Origin: Actinomycetes bacterium
GTDB taxonomy: Bacteria > Actinomycetota > Acidimicrobiia > Acidimicrobiales > SZUA-35
Direction: 5' to 3'
NCBI GenBank assembly: GCA_024280015.1
Contig: JAJRQY010000063.1
Location: 1-32,932 of the forward strand
Length of the DNA stretch: 32,932 bases
Shown here: positions 7,902 to 16,229 of the stretch, piece by piece
Position numbering within the stretch: position 1 is the stretch's first letter
How the letters are laid out: every line of letters starts with the position of its first letter
The notes under the pieces: model-generated
Database searches by the model: none
Told to the model about the DNA's origin: nothing
What the model saw: only the letters and a program-made list of their open reading frames with translations
Position numbers and translations under genes: made by a program

Positions 7902-8801
7902 TTAGGCGCCCTTGTCGCTAGTTGCCAGTGATGCGAAGGCATCCTCGATTTGCTGGTGTCTGAACGTGTAGCCGTCATCTAGCAGACGTTCGGGCACAAC
8001 ATTGGAGTCACTAAAGACCAGCTCATCGGCGGCTCCTGTGCCGAGAAGAATGCGGGCGGCGAACCGGGGCACAGCAAGGAATGCTGGTCTGCCTAGTGAC
8101 TGTGCCAGGGCTCGATTGAAGCGGCGATTGTCTACGGCGTTGGGTGATGTCAGGTTGACCGGCCCATCCAAGCTTGATTCCATAAGCCATCGAATGGCGC
8201 CTATCTGGTCGTCGAGGCTTATCCAGCTCATCATCTGGCGTCCATGACCAAGCCGCCCGCCTAGTCCCAGGCGGTAGAGAGGCAGCAGCTTTGCTAACAA
8301 TCCGCCGCCTGCTCCTAGAACCAGACTGGTGCGGAGATGGCAGACCCGAACCCCTGCCTGCGAAGCCGTACTCGTTTCTTGCTCCCATGCTCGACAGACG
8401 TCAACCAGAAATCCTTGCCCGGCCCCGGAGGCCTCGGTGAGGACTTCATCCGGACGTTTCCCGTAGAAGCCAATGCCGGAGGCGCTCAGTAGCGCAGACG
8501 GCTTGTGGTTGAGACCAGCAATGGTCTCGGACAAGAGCCTGGTCCCCTTGACACGACTCGACAGTATTTTCCGTTTCTGCTTTCTGGTCCAACGCCGGCT
8601 GGCGAGGGCCTCACCGGCCAGATGGACAACGATGTCCGTTCCTTCCAGCGTGGTCGAGTCAAGCAGACCCCGTTCGGGATCCCAGCGGACGGCACCATCC
8701 GCAGATCGACCGATCCGAATGACCTCAACACTGTCTGCCTCAAGCGATCGCACCAGGGCCGAGCCCAGAAACCCCGACGAACCGGTAATGGCGACTTTCA
8801 T
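7902..8801 (-). CDS. TIGR01777-type NAD(P)-dependent epimerase/sugar-nucleotide-like SDR
   Basis: 299 residues, typical for the TIGR01777 family (E. coli YfcH relatives; eukaryotic SDR39U1). The Rossmann nucleotide-binding motif GSSGFLG is at residues 7-13, with VVHLAGEALASRRW and SASGIGFYG further along; the last two are family hallmarks in place of the classical YxxxK signature. The C-terminal part matches the DUF1731 region (LFSDSNVVPERLLDDGYTF-like end, here VFSDSNVVPERLLDDG). The substrate of the family is not established. The ATG at 8801 has GGGGAG eight bases upstream and overlaps the stop of a candidate 29-residue gene by ATGA. Confidence 0.93.
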   Translation of the reverse strand: MKVAITGSSGFLGSALVRSLEADSVEVIRIGRSADGAVRWDPERGLLDSTTLEGTDIVVHLAGEALASRRWTRKQKRKILSSRVKGTRLLSETIAGLNHKPSALLSASGIGFYGKRPDEVLTEASGAGQGFLVDVCRAWEQETSTASQAGVRVCHLRTSLVLGAGGGLLAKLLPLYRLGLGGRLGHGRQMMSWISLDDQIGAIRWLMESSLDGPVNLTSPNAVDNRRFNRALAQSLGRPAFLAVPRFAARILLGTGAADELVFSDSNVVPERLLDDGYTFRHQQIEDAFASLATSDKGA

Positions 8802-8887
8802 GTTTGGACTCCCCGTATTTTCAGGATTTCCTTGATCAACTTACTTCCGAGCCACCATCCAATGGGTCCGAGTACGAACTCAATCAT
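8798..8887 (-). CDS. candidate 29-residue hydrophobic microprotein
   Basis: Reads MIEFVLGPIGWWLGSKLIKE then ILKIRGVQT, with stop TGA overlapping the epimerase ATG as ATGA. A GAAGGG Shine-Dalgarno-like run ends eight bases before its ATG. The peptide is hydrophobic/amphipathic with two Trp and two Gly, enough for one short membrane-associated helix. The overlap and the Shine-Dalgarno run favour a real coupled gene. The Shine-Dalgarno site of the epimerase lies inside this frame. Its short length means chance cannot be excluded. Confidence 0.5.
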   Translation of the reverse strand: MIEFVLGPIGWWLGSKLIKEILKIRGVQT

Positions 8888-8940
8888 ACCTTACACCCTT
8901 CTCCCAAGCCGGTAGTCCGCAGAGTACCTTGACCCTGTAG

Positions 8941-9756
8941 TTGCTGGCCGAGGGTGCTCGACGCTGGCCGCTCAACGTGGGATGGTTGGGTGTGACCAGT
9001 TTTGTGCCAGGCGAAAGTGCTCGTGAGCGGTTGGAAGCCCTGAGTGACCGCTCGATGCCCGGATCACGTCGCTCCCTTGTTGGAGAGTGGGTGCTGCGTG
9101 CCAGCCGTGGCTCGACTGGACGGGCCAACAGCGTTTGGGCTGCCGGTGACCCGGGAATGGCGGTCAACGAAGCTCTCGACCGAACAGAGTTGTGGTACCA
9201 AGAGCAAGGGCTCGTTCCCATTTTCCAGCTGTTCGGGTCTGAGGTTGGCTCATTGGACGCCGAGCTAGCCAAGCGCAATTACCGTCGGAAGTCAGGGGCC
9301 ATTGTCATGACCGGGCCCATCGACAGTATTCGGGCCGAGTCTGACCCCTATCGCCTCAACCCAAGGCCGACCCGGTGCTGGACAGAGCCGCCACCGATGT
9401 TCGCTGACCTGGTAGCCGATGCCGACCGGCTTTCGGAGATTACTGAGACTGGGCTGCCCCAACAGTGTGTCATTGTCTCCGATGTGGAAGGTGCCCCATT
9501 GGGTGCGGCCATGTCAACGCTTGACCAGGAATGGCTCGGTCTCTTTGCCATGGTGACCGTGCCAGCGGCGCGGCGTCAAGGAGTTGCCAGCTTCGTGATC
9601 AATGAGTTGGTACGACGAGGCATCGACGCTGGAGCTTCTCAGGTCTGGCTCCAGGTCGCTCCCGACAATGAGGGCGCGATCTCGCTGTATCAACGCCTGG
9701 GCATGACCGAGGCTCATCGATATGACTACCGGATCAGCACTGACAAACTCGCATAG
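8941..9756 (+). CDS. GNAT-family N-acetyltransferase
   Basis: 271 residues from a TTG directly after an in-frame TAG; a GTG at 8977 is an alternative start, and neither has a clear Shine-Dalgarno site. The N-terminal half contains GEWVLRASRGSTGRANSVW, a pattern shared with mycobacterial Rv0428c-type GNAT proteins, which carry a degenerate first domain. The C-terminal GNAT domain (about residues 160-271) shows LGLFAMVTVPAARRQGVASF, the acetyl-CoA pyrophosphate-binding loop (RRQGVA), followed by VAPDNEGAISLYQRLGM. The acceptor substrate cannot be told from sequence. It is divergent from the epimerase/microprotein pair across a 53-base gap. Confidence 0.9.
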   Translation: MLAEGARRWPLNVGWLGVTSFVPGESARERLEALSDRSMPGSRRSLVGEWVLRASRGSTGRANSVWAAGDPGMAVNEALDRTELWYQEQGLVPIFQLFGSEVGSLDAELAKRNYRRKSGAIVMTGPIDSIRAESDPYRLNPRPTRCWTEPPPMFADLVADADRLSEITETGLPQQCVIVSDVEGAPLGAAMSTLDQEWLGLFAMVTVPAARRQGVASFVINELVRRGIDAGASQVWLQVAPDNEGAISLYQRLGMTEAHRYDYRISTDKLA

Positions 9757-9770
9757 AGCTGAGGCATTCA

Positions 9771-9795
9771 GGCGGGACTGATACGGCGGGACTGA
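9771..9795 (+). repeat. short direct repeat ahead of galactokinase
   Basis: GGCGGGACTGA occurs at 9771-9781 and 9785-9795, a 14-base period, in the gap between the GNAT and galactokinase genes. It may be slippage or an operator half-pair; nothing more can be said. Confidence 0.35.
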
Positions 9796-9863
9796 GCAAT
9801 TTGGGTAGCGGAGCGAGTAAGAGCACCCATGGGCAGGTGGCGGCTGGCGATTACGCTTGCCCG

Positions 9864-11057
9864 GTGATCACCGAAGCAATCGAGACGGCGAACCAGCGGG
9901 CAGTTCAAGCCCATCGAGCGTGCTGGGGTGAACCAATGTTCGCCATGCGGGCACCAGGTCGAGTGAACATCATTGGTGAGCACACCGACTATAACGACGG
10001 CTTCTGCCTGCCAATGGCACTTCCCTTCGACACGGTGATTGCCGTAAGTTCCTACCTTGAGCCACACCGGGTCGAGATCCGTTCGGAGGGTTTCGGGTCG
10101 GCCCGAATCCGGACCGACAAGCCGAATCACGAGCTAGCCGAGTGGGCGCTGCCGATTGCCGGTGTGCTGTGGCTACTGGAGGCCCAAGGCATCCCCGCCG
10201 GCGGATGGCGAGGCAAGGTTGCGAGCGATATCCCTGCCGGTGCCAGCCTGTCGTCCTCGGCTGCGATTGAGGTCGCGGTGGCCAAGGTTGTCCTCCATCT
10301 CAATGGCATCCAGTGGGCACCTCTTCAAGTGGCCGAGGTTGGCCAGCAGGCAGAAACTGACTTCGTTGGTATCCCAACGGGCATCATGGACCAGTTCATT
10401 TCTGCTGGTGCTGTCAACGGCCACGCCGGACTTTTGGACTGCAGAGAACTCACCCTGACCAAGACTCGACTGCCAGACAACGTCACAATCGCGGTCATGG
10501 ACACGGGCACCCGTCGACGTCTGGTTGATGTTGCCTACGCCGAGCGTCGGGCGACGTGTGAGAGGACGGCCGCTGAACTCGGGCTCGTCTCACTACGTGA
10601 TGCAACAATGCAAGACCTTGCTCGCCTGTCAGCAGAGGACCAGGTTGGCTATCAGCGTGCCGCTCACGTGATTAGTGAGAATGAGCGCACCCTTGCCGCG
10701 GTTGGCGCTATGGAGGCGGGCGATACGGCCCTGCTTGGAACCCTCATGAACCAAAGCCATGACAGCCTGCGGGACCAGTTCGAGGTGTCATCACCTGCAC
10801 TGGACCAGATTGTGAAAGCTGCTCGTGAGGCTCCCGGTTGCCTTGGCGCTCGGATGACGGGTGGAGGCTTCGCCGGGTGCGCAGTAGCACTGGTGGCGTC
10901 AGACCTTGTCGACCAGTTTCGGTCTCAAGTCTTGGCCAGCTACAACTATTTGGACCTGACCCATGACGGCGACCGCGGGGCAAAAATCTGGTTCTGTGAT
11001 CCCCAAGCCGGAGCGAGCTTGGATCTGCTCCTCCCCGTAGCCAGCGACGTCAAGTAG
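9864..11057 (+). CDS. galK: galactokinase
   Basis: GHMP-family kinase that phosphorylates galactose to galactose-1-phosphate with ATP (Leloir pathway). Motifs in order: RAPGRVNIIGEHTDYNDGF (galactokinase signature), GASLSSSAAIEVAV (ATP-binding GHMP motif), GIMDQFISAGA (contains the expected catalytic Asp), and GARMTGGGFAGCAVAL near the C-terminus. From the GTG at 9864 the protein is 397 residues, with about 29 residues before APGRVN, close to E. coli GalK. The frame is open to a TTG at 9801, and GTG 9837 is also possible; none has a good Shine-Dalgarno site, so the start is uncertain. No galT, galE or sugar transporter is in the window. Confidence 0.93.
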   Translation: MITEAIETANQRAVQAHRACWGEPMFAMRAPGRVNIIGEHTDYNDGFCLPMALPFDTVIAVSSYLEPHRVEIRSEGFGSARIRTDKPNHELAEWALPIAGVLWLLEAQGIPAGGWRGKVASDIPAGASLSSSAAIEVAVAKVVLHLNGIQWAPLQVAEVGQQAETDFVGIPTGIMDQFISAGAVNGHAGLLDCRELTLTKTRLPDNVTIAVMDTGTRRRLVDVAYAERRATCERTAAELGLVSLRDATMQDLARLSAEDQVGYQRAAHVISENERTLAAVGAMEAGDTALLGTLMNQSHDSLRDQFEVSSPALDQIVKAAREAPGCLGARMTGGGFAGCAVALVASDLVDQFRSQVLASYNYLDLTHDGDRGAKIWFCDPQAGASLDLLLPVASDVK

Positions 11058-11080
11058 AGCCAAGCAGTCTTGGTTTCCTT
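11057..11080 (+). terminator. hairpin terminator after galactokinase
   Basis: CCAAG (11060-11064), loop CAGT, CTTGG (11069-11073), extended outward by A-T and G-T pairs and followed by TTTCCTTT. The stem is short, but position and T-rich tail fit an intrinsic terminator. Confidence 0.55.
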
Positions 11081-11113
11081 TGGTGTTGCTGTTCCGGTCC
11101 AAGTGGCTCAGTA

Positions 11114-11147
11114 GCAAATCACAACCTATAAGTTGCAAATCGAAACC
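11114..11147 (+). promoter_or_regulatory. direct repeat, candidate operator upstream of the HxlR gene
   Basis: GCAAATCACAACC (11114-11126) and GCAAATCGAAACC (11135-11147) agree at 11 of 13 bases and start 21 bases apart, two helical turns. They flank CTATAAGT, which could serve as a -10 element (TATAAG). The block lies 22-55 bases before the HxlR start. HxlR regulators often bind paired sites in their own promoter, so autoregulation is a reasonable inference. Confidence 0.45.
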
Positions 11148-11168
11148 CATCTGGTCTAGCTTGGCGAC

Positions 11169-11651
11169 ATGGTTGCTCTAGCCCCACCCCATAGTGAAAC
11201 TGACGGTTGCTCCATCCAAGCAACACTCGCCGTCATCAGTGATCGCTGGACACTGCTGATTTTGCGCAACGTCTTTCGAGGGGTTCGCCGCTTCGGAGAG
11301 ATGCAAGCCGACCTCGACATTGCTCGAAACATCTTGTCTGACCGCCTTAGCAAGTTGGTCGAGCACGATGTCTTAGAGAAGGTTCCGTACCAGCACAAGC
11401 CAACTCGCTACGAATACCATCTCACGGCTAAGGGTGCCGACCTTTCTCCGGCCCTGGTCGCCCTCATGGGCTGGGGCGACCGCTGGTACACCGACGGCCA
11501 ACCGCCAACCGTGCTTATACACGAAGCCTGTGGAACACCAGTCGTTCAGCGACTTGAATGCCCCTCATGTCAATCAGAGGTTCTGCCCCACCAGATCCGT
11601 AGTCAACCAGGCTTTGAACTGGTCTCGCCCACCTCCGAGGAGCTCTCATGA
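11169..11651 (+). CDS. HxlR-family transcriptional regulator
   Basis: 160 residues. The winged helix-turn-helix of the HxlR family spans about residues 12-100: the conserved N-terminal Cys14 (redox-sensing in several HxlR proteins), ISDRWTLLILRNVFRGVRRF, ILSDRLSKLVEHDVLEKV and RYEYHLTAKG. A C-terminal tail has C117 and then CPSC (about 127-130), a possible small metal site or further redox cysteines, seen in a subset of the family. The stop overlaps the FO synthase start as ATGA, so the regulator is translated together with an F420 biosynthesis gene. It probably controls this operon and itself; the signal is unknown. Confidence 0.94.
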   Translation: MVALAPPHSETDGCSIQATLAVISDRWTLLILRNVFRGVRRFGEMQADLDIARNILSDRLSKLVEHDVLEKVPYQHKPTRYEYHLTAKGADLSPALVALMGWGDRWYTDGQPPTVLIHEACGTPVVQRLECPSCQSEVLPHQIRSQPGFELVSPTSEELS

Positions 11652-14074
11652 CAATCGACATTCCCTCACCAGCGATGACCGATGTTGAGCTTGATCCCTC
11701 TGGGCTCAGCGCCTGGCTGACCAACGAATTGATGACCGCGGCCCGAGCCAAACGTGATGCACAATTTGGCAACCGGGTGACCTTCTCCCCGAAGGTCTTT
11801 ATTCCCCTGACCATGTTGTGTCAGGACAAGTGTGGCTATTGCACCTTCGCTCAGCCACCGGCGCGGCTTGACGCTCCTTTCCTTGAACCGCACGAGGTCT
11901 TACGAATCGCCAAACGTGGAGCCCGTGCTGGATGCCACGAAGCGCTGTTCACGCTGGGTGAACGTCCCGAGCTTCGCTATCCAGAGGCTGCCCAATGGTT
12001 GGCCGAGCGAGGCTATGCCTCGACCATTGAGTACCTGGCTGCTATGGCCAAGCTGGTATTGACCGAAACTGGTCTGCTCCCCCACGCCAATGCTGGAGCC
12101 TTGCATGAGGACGAGCTTGCCCTTCTTCGCACCGTTGCCCCCGGCCAGGGAATGATGATCGAGTCCTTGCGAGATGACCTGGATTGTCACCGTGGGGCAC
12201 CAGACAAGGCACCGGCGCGCCGTCTAGCCGCCCTTGATCACGCTGGCCGCTTGCAGATCCCCTTCACCACCGGAATCCTGGTTGGAATCGGCGAGAACGA
12301 GCAGGACCGGATCCAAGCCCTGGTTGCCATAGCCGACAGTCACCGGTTGCACGGCCATGTGCAAGAAGTCATTGTCCAGAACTTCATGCCAAAAGACGGA
12401 ACGGCCATGTGGAAGCACCAGGCCTGCCCCAGCGACGACTACCTGCGGGCAATTGCCATGGCACGCCTCATCCTGCCTGCCGAGATCCACCTGCAAGCAC
12501 CACCAAACCTGAGCGATGACTTCGGTGTCCTGCTGAGGGCTGGTATCGATGACTGGGGTGGCGTCTCTCCCGTCACCGCCGATCATGTCAACCCGGAGCG
12601 GCCCTGGCCCGACCTCGACCTTTTGCGCGACGTCAGCGAATCAAATGGGTTCATGCTTGCCCCTCGACTCACCATCTATCCCGAGTACGCAGCCAGTGCG
12701 TTGCCCGACGAGGCGGCGCTGGATTCCAAGCGAGGCTGGCTGCACAACGACCTGATCTTTCCGGTGCTAGATCGCGCCGACTCCGAGATGCTGGCCCGGG
12801 ATGATCCAGGAGCTGTTTTCCCCGAGAAGGCCGAGTTTGTCTCCCAGGGTGATGACGGCGCTGATGTCGTCCTCATTGGTGACCGCTCTACCCAGTGGTA
12901 CTCCGGTGCACCAGCTACTCCCCCCAATCTGATTGAGGGACCGGCAGCAACAACTGGACGAGTGGCCGAAATGATCGAGGGAATTCGATCTGGACAGACA
13001 ACGAGCTTTGATGAGCTGATGGTCTTGTTCTCTGCCCGAGGCTCCGAGGTCACCGCTGTTGCCAGGTTGGCTGACGAACTGCGTCAGCAGGCTGTTGGTG
13101 ACGACATCACCTATGTCAACAATCGCAATATCAACTACACCAATGTTTGCACCTACAAATGCCGCTTCTGTGGCTTCTCCAAGGGTCCGCTCAGCTTGAA
13201 CCTGCGGGGCAAGCCCTACCTGCTCAGCTTGGAACAGATGCAAGAGCGTGTCATTGAGGCCGTTGCACTTGGAGCGACTGAGGTCTGCCTCCAGGGTGGT
13301 ATCCATCCCGACTTTGACGGTAACTACTACATCGATGTCGCCCAGGCGGTCAAAGATGTTGCTCCCGACATTCATATCCACGGCTTCACCGCCTTAGAAG
13401 TGCTTGAGGGATCGCGACGCCTGGGTGAGCCGTTGGATGGATACTTGCGAAGAGCAATGGATGCTGGGCTTCGATCCCTGCCGGGTACGGCGGCAGAGAT
13501 CCTTGACGATGATGTCCGCAAAGTGCTGTGCCCGGACAAGATCACATCCGAGGAGTGGCTGGAGGTGCACCGGACAGCCCACCAGGTTGGGCTGGCCTCC
13601 AACATCACCATGATGTTCGGCTCGGTCGAACTGCCTCAGCATTGGGTCAACCACTTTCTCACTACCAGGGATCTGCAATTGGAGACTGGCGGGTTTACCG
13701 AGTTTGTTGGCTTGCCTTTCGTTCATATGGCCTCCCCCTTGTATCTGCGCAAGATGTCGCGCCGAGGACCAACGTTCCGGGAGAATCTGCTTATTCATGC
13801 CATTGCTCGGATCGCCTACCGAGGAACGATCGACAATATCCAGTCCGGTTGGGTCAAGATTGGCGTTGACAGCGTGCGACAGCTTCTCCAAAGCGGTTGC
13901 AACGACCTCGGCGGAACCCTGATGGATGAGAATATCTCACGAGCGGCTGGGGCTGCCCATGGTCAGGGGATGACGGCCGCAGACTTCGAAGACATCGTCA
14001 AGCCGCTTGGTCGACCGCTTGTGCAGCGAACGACACTGTACGGCAGGCCCGGAGCGCTACTGTCGTCCAAATGA
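11648..14074 (+). CDS. fbiC: bifunctional FO synthase (CofG-CofH fusion)
   Basis: Radical-SAM enzyme that makes 7,8-didemethyl-8-hydroxy-5-deazariboflavin (FO), the chromophore of coenzyme F420, from tyrosine and 5-amino-6-ribitylaminouracil. It is 808 residues, as expected for the actinobacterial fused form. The N-terminal CofG half has the cluster motif CQDKCGYC (Cys58, 62, 65), and the C-terminal CofH half has CTYKCRFC (Cys501, 505, 508), each a CX3CX2C that binds a 4Fe-4S cluster. GVSPVTADHVNPERPWP and LPGTAAEILDD are further family signatures. ATGA overlaps at both ends link it to the HxlR regulator and the LOG protein. The cell therefore probably makes F420; the other F420 genes are not in the window. 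Confidence 0.97.
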   Translation: MTIDIPSPAMTDVELDPSGLSAWLTNELMTAARAKRDAQFGNRVTFSPKVFIPLTMLCQDKCGYCTFAQPPARLDAPFLEPHEVLRIAKRGARAGCHEALFTLGERPELRYPEAAQWLAERGYASTIEYLAAMAKLVLTETGLLPHANAGALHEDELALLRTVAPGQGMMIESLRDDLDCHRGAPDKAPARRLAALDHAGRLQIPFTTGILVGIGENEQDRIQALVAIADSHRLHGHVQEVIVQNFMPKDGTAMWKHQACPSDDYLRAIAMARLILPAEIHLQAPPNLSDDFGVLLRAGIDDWGGVSPVTADHVNPERPWPDLDLLRDVSESNGFMLAPRLTIYPEYAASALPDEAALDSKRGWLHNDLIFPVLDRADSEMLARDDPGAVFPEKAEFVSQGDDGADVVLIGDRSTQWYSGAPATPPNLIEGPAATTGRVAEMIEGIRSGQTTSFDELMVLFSARGSEVTAVARLADELRQQAVGDDITYVNNRNINYTNVCTYKCRFCGFSKGPLSLNLRGKPYLLSLEQMQERVIEAVALGATEVCLQGGIHPDFDGNYYIDVAQAVKDVAPDIHIHGFTALEVLEGSRRLGEPLDGYLRRAMDAGLRSLPGTAAEILDDDVRKVLCPDKITSEEWLEVHRTAHQVGLASNITMMFGSVELPQHWVNHFLTTRDLQLETGGFTEFVGLPFVHMASPLYLRKMSRRGPTFRENLLIHAIARIAYRGTIDNIQSGWVKIGVDSVRQLLQSGCNDLGGTLMDENISRAAGAAHGQGMTAADFEDIVKPLGRPLVQRTTLYGRPGALLSSK

Positions 14075-15180
14075 ATTCCCCGCGAGCTACCACCACCTAC
14101 GGCGAGGGCCCCATTGATCGCTTGATAACCGAGCTTGTCGCCTCCGTTGGTACGGATAAGAACGATGACTTGATTCGCAAGATGGTCGTGACCGCGCTAC
14201 AGATGGACGAGGCAAACGTTGACCGGCTGGAGCTGAAGATTGCCAGCCAGACAATGGCTGAAATGCTGAATGCTTACAAGGTCTTCTCCCAACATCAGGA
14301 TCGAGCCAAGGTAACCGTCTTCGGGTCAGCACGAACCCGAGCGGGATCGCCTGACTATGACCTAGCCGTGGCCTTCAGCCGCCACATGGCCGAACTTGAC
14401 TGGATGATCATTAGCGGGGCCGGACCGGGCATCATGACGGCTGCCATCGAGGGAGCTGGAATCGAGAACAGCTTCGGTGTGAGTATTGTTTTGCCGTTTG
14501 AGGCCAAGGCGGCTGACATCATTGAGGGCGACGAGAAACTTGCCGTGTTCCGCTATTTCTTCACCCGCAAACTCTTCTTCATGAAGGAAACTGACGCCTT
14601 TGCCCTGTTCCCGGGCGGGTTCGGGACCATGGATGAGAGCTTTGAGCTGCTAACGCTATTACAGACCGGCAAGAGTGCCCCAGCCCCAATTGTCTTGATG
14701 GACCATCCTGACTCCAGCTACTGGAAAGGTTGGTCAAATTTTGTTGAGCAGGAACTGATTGCTGCTGGCTTGGTGAATGAAGCAGACCAAGACTTGTACT
14801 TCCACACCAGTGATCCCGCGGCTGCCGCTGAGTACCTTTGTGAGTTCTACTCTTGCTATCACTCCATGCGGTTCGTGGGTAAGCGCCTCATCATCCGACT
14901 CAATCGGGCTTTGAGCGACGGCGCGTTGCAAACCCTGAACCAGGAATACGCCGGCATCCTTCGTGGAGGAGAGATCGAACCCGCCGATGTCAGCCAGACC
15001 GAGTTGCGTGATGGCGATCATGTTGAACTGCCCCGCGTAGCCTTGTTGTTTGACAACCGCTCGTTCGCTCGTTTGATCAGCCTAGTGCAACGGATCAACG
15101 AGCTTGATGGACATCACCGGGCAACGGCGGCTCGAGGTCTTTCTCACGTCTTGGGTCCCAACGTCATCGACACTGACTAG
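14071..15180 (+). CDS. LOG-family (TIGR00730-like) nucleotide 5'-monophosphate hydrolase
   Basis: 369 residues. The Rossmann-like LOG domain spans about residues 80-260, with VTVFGSART, IISGAGPGIMTAAIEGAG and PGGFGTMDE (181-189), the catalytic/phosphate-binding signature of LOG proteins that release the base from nucleoside monophosphates. The family was formerly mis-annotated as lysine decarboxylase. N- and C-terminal extensions make it longer than the roughly 190-residue core LOG proteins and closer in layout to PpnN-type enzymes. It overlaps FO synthase by ATGA. The pairing with F420 biosynthesis has no obvious explanation; nucleotide salvage or pool control around flavin/deazaflavin precursors is conjecture. 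Confidence 0.92.
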   Translation: MNSPRATTTYGEGPIDRLITELVASVGTDKNDDLIRKMVVTALQMDEANVDRLELKIASQTMAEMLNAYKVFSQHQDRAKVTVFGSARTRAGSPDYDLAVAFSRHMAELDWMIISGAGPGIMTAAIEGAGIENSFGVSIVLPFEAKAADIIEGDEKLAVFRYFFTRKLFFMKETDAFALFPGGFGTMDESFELLTLLQTGKSAPAPIVLMDHPDSSYWKGWSNFVEQELIAAGLVNEADQDLYFHTSDPAAAAEYLCEFYSCYHSMRFVGKRLIIRLNRALSDGALQTLNQEYAGILRGGEIEPADVSQTELRDGDHVELPRVALLFDNRSFARLISLVQRINELDGHHRATAARGLSHVLGPNVIDTD

Positions 15181-15239
15181 GCGGCGAAGACGGACGGTTG
15201 AAGGCTCCGCAACGAGCACCTCCACGAGGGAGAACTCGA

Positions 15240-16223
15240 TTAGCCAGCCTCGACAGGCGCAGGCTTGCCGGAAAGTTGGGTCTCCAGTTGATCCAGTAGT
15301 TCGGCGATCGTGTCATCGCCCCTCGTCATGACCCAGGCACAGTCAGTCTGAACCGAAATGTTTTTGAGGCCCACCATCGGCTCACCAACGATGTATTCCA
15401 GCCTCTTTACCAGGGTTCGGACTGCTCCCCCGCCACGCAAGTCGGGGCAAAGCACGGCGAAACGGTCGTTGTCGATGCGACCAACGGAGTCGGTACTTCG
15501 GAATGTGGCGACAATCCGTTCGGCCACTTCTTCCCGAATTCGGTTGCCCGAGCCTGAGCCCGTGGCGCTGACCATCTCGACAATGCTGGAGATGTCGGCG
15601 ACCAACAGTCCGAGTGGCACCTGCCGTAAGGCTGCGTCAGCAATGCCCTCCTCGGCCTTGTGGGTGAAGGCTTGACGATTGAGAACACCGGTCAGCGGGT
15701 CGCATGATGCTTGGTAGGCCGCTTCTTCTTCGGCCATTCGCTCCCGGGTGATGTCTCGGCCGCTCAACTCGAACCCTCGCTGCCATCCTTCGTCACTCAG
15801 AAGAACCCGCTGGGTCCAGCGAATCCAATACCGACGGCCACGATGATCCAGGCCTTGAATCTCCCGAGAGGAGACCGGGTTGTCAATGCTCAGCAGTCGG
15901 GCACAGTCACGCGCTTCTTCAATATCGCGGTGCAGCGCACCAGGCCCAAGATCATCGAGTCCGCAGCCCAACAGATCACTCTCGGTGCACTGATAGAAAG
16001 CGGCGAAAGCAGCGCTAACGGACACAACGGTGTCGGTTAGGTCAAAACTGCAATTCAAATCGGGCGCTTTGTCGGCCCTGCGTCGAGCATTATCTGTACT
16101 GATGGCAACGATCCTCCGGTCAGTTGGAGTATCGGCGCGACAGGCAATTATCCTTGAGCCATCTGACCAAAGTCTCAGCGATCTGGGTACTTCCACCCAG
16201 ATCACCAGCCACACTCGACCCAA
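15240..16223 (-). CDS. PAS-GGDEF protein with degenerate GGDEF signature
   Basis: 327 residues from a TTG at 16223; GTG codons at 16214, 16205 and 16193 are alternatives and the true start is unclear. A PAS-like sensor region spans about residues 55-160 (ending ELSGRDITRERMAEEEAAY). A diguanylate cyclase-like domain spans about 165-320, beginning SCDPLTGVLNRQAF. The GGDEF signature is replaced by DNDRF (251-255), and the metal-binding segment near 208-230 (VADISSIVEMVSATGSGSGN) departs from the usual DIDxFKxxND. The domain is thus unlikely to make cyclic-di-GMP and may be a sensor or binding module. It follows glcF by six bases on the same strand and is probably in the glcDEF operon. Confidence 0.88.
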   Translation of the reverse strand: MGRVWLVIWVEVPRSLRLWSDGSRIIACRADTPTDRRIVAISTDNARRRADKAPDLNCSFDLTDTVVSVSAAFAAFYQCTESDLLGCGLDDLGPGALHRDIEEARDCARLLSIDNPVSSREIQGLDHRGRRYWIRWTQRVLLSDEGWQRGFELSGRDITRERMAEEEAAYQASCDPLTGVLNRQAFTHKAEEGIADAALRQVPLGLLVADISSIVEMVSATGSGSGNRIREEVAERIVATFRSTDSVGRIDNDRFAVLCPDLRGGGAVRTLVKRLEYIVGEPMVGLKNISVQTDCAWVMTRGDDTIAELLDQLETQLSGKPAPVEAG

Positions 16224-16229
16224 TTCCGG

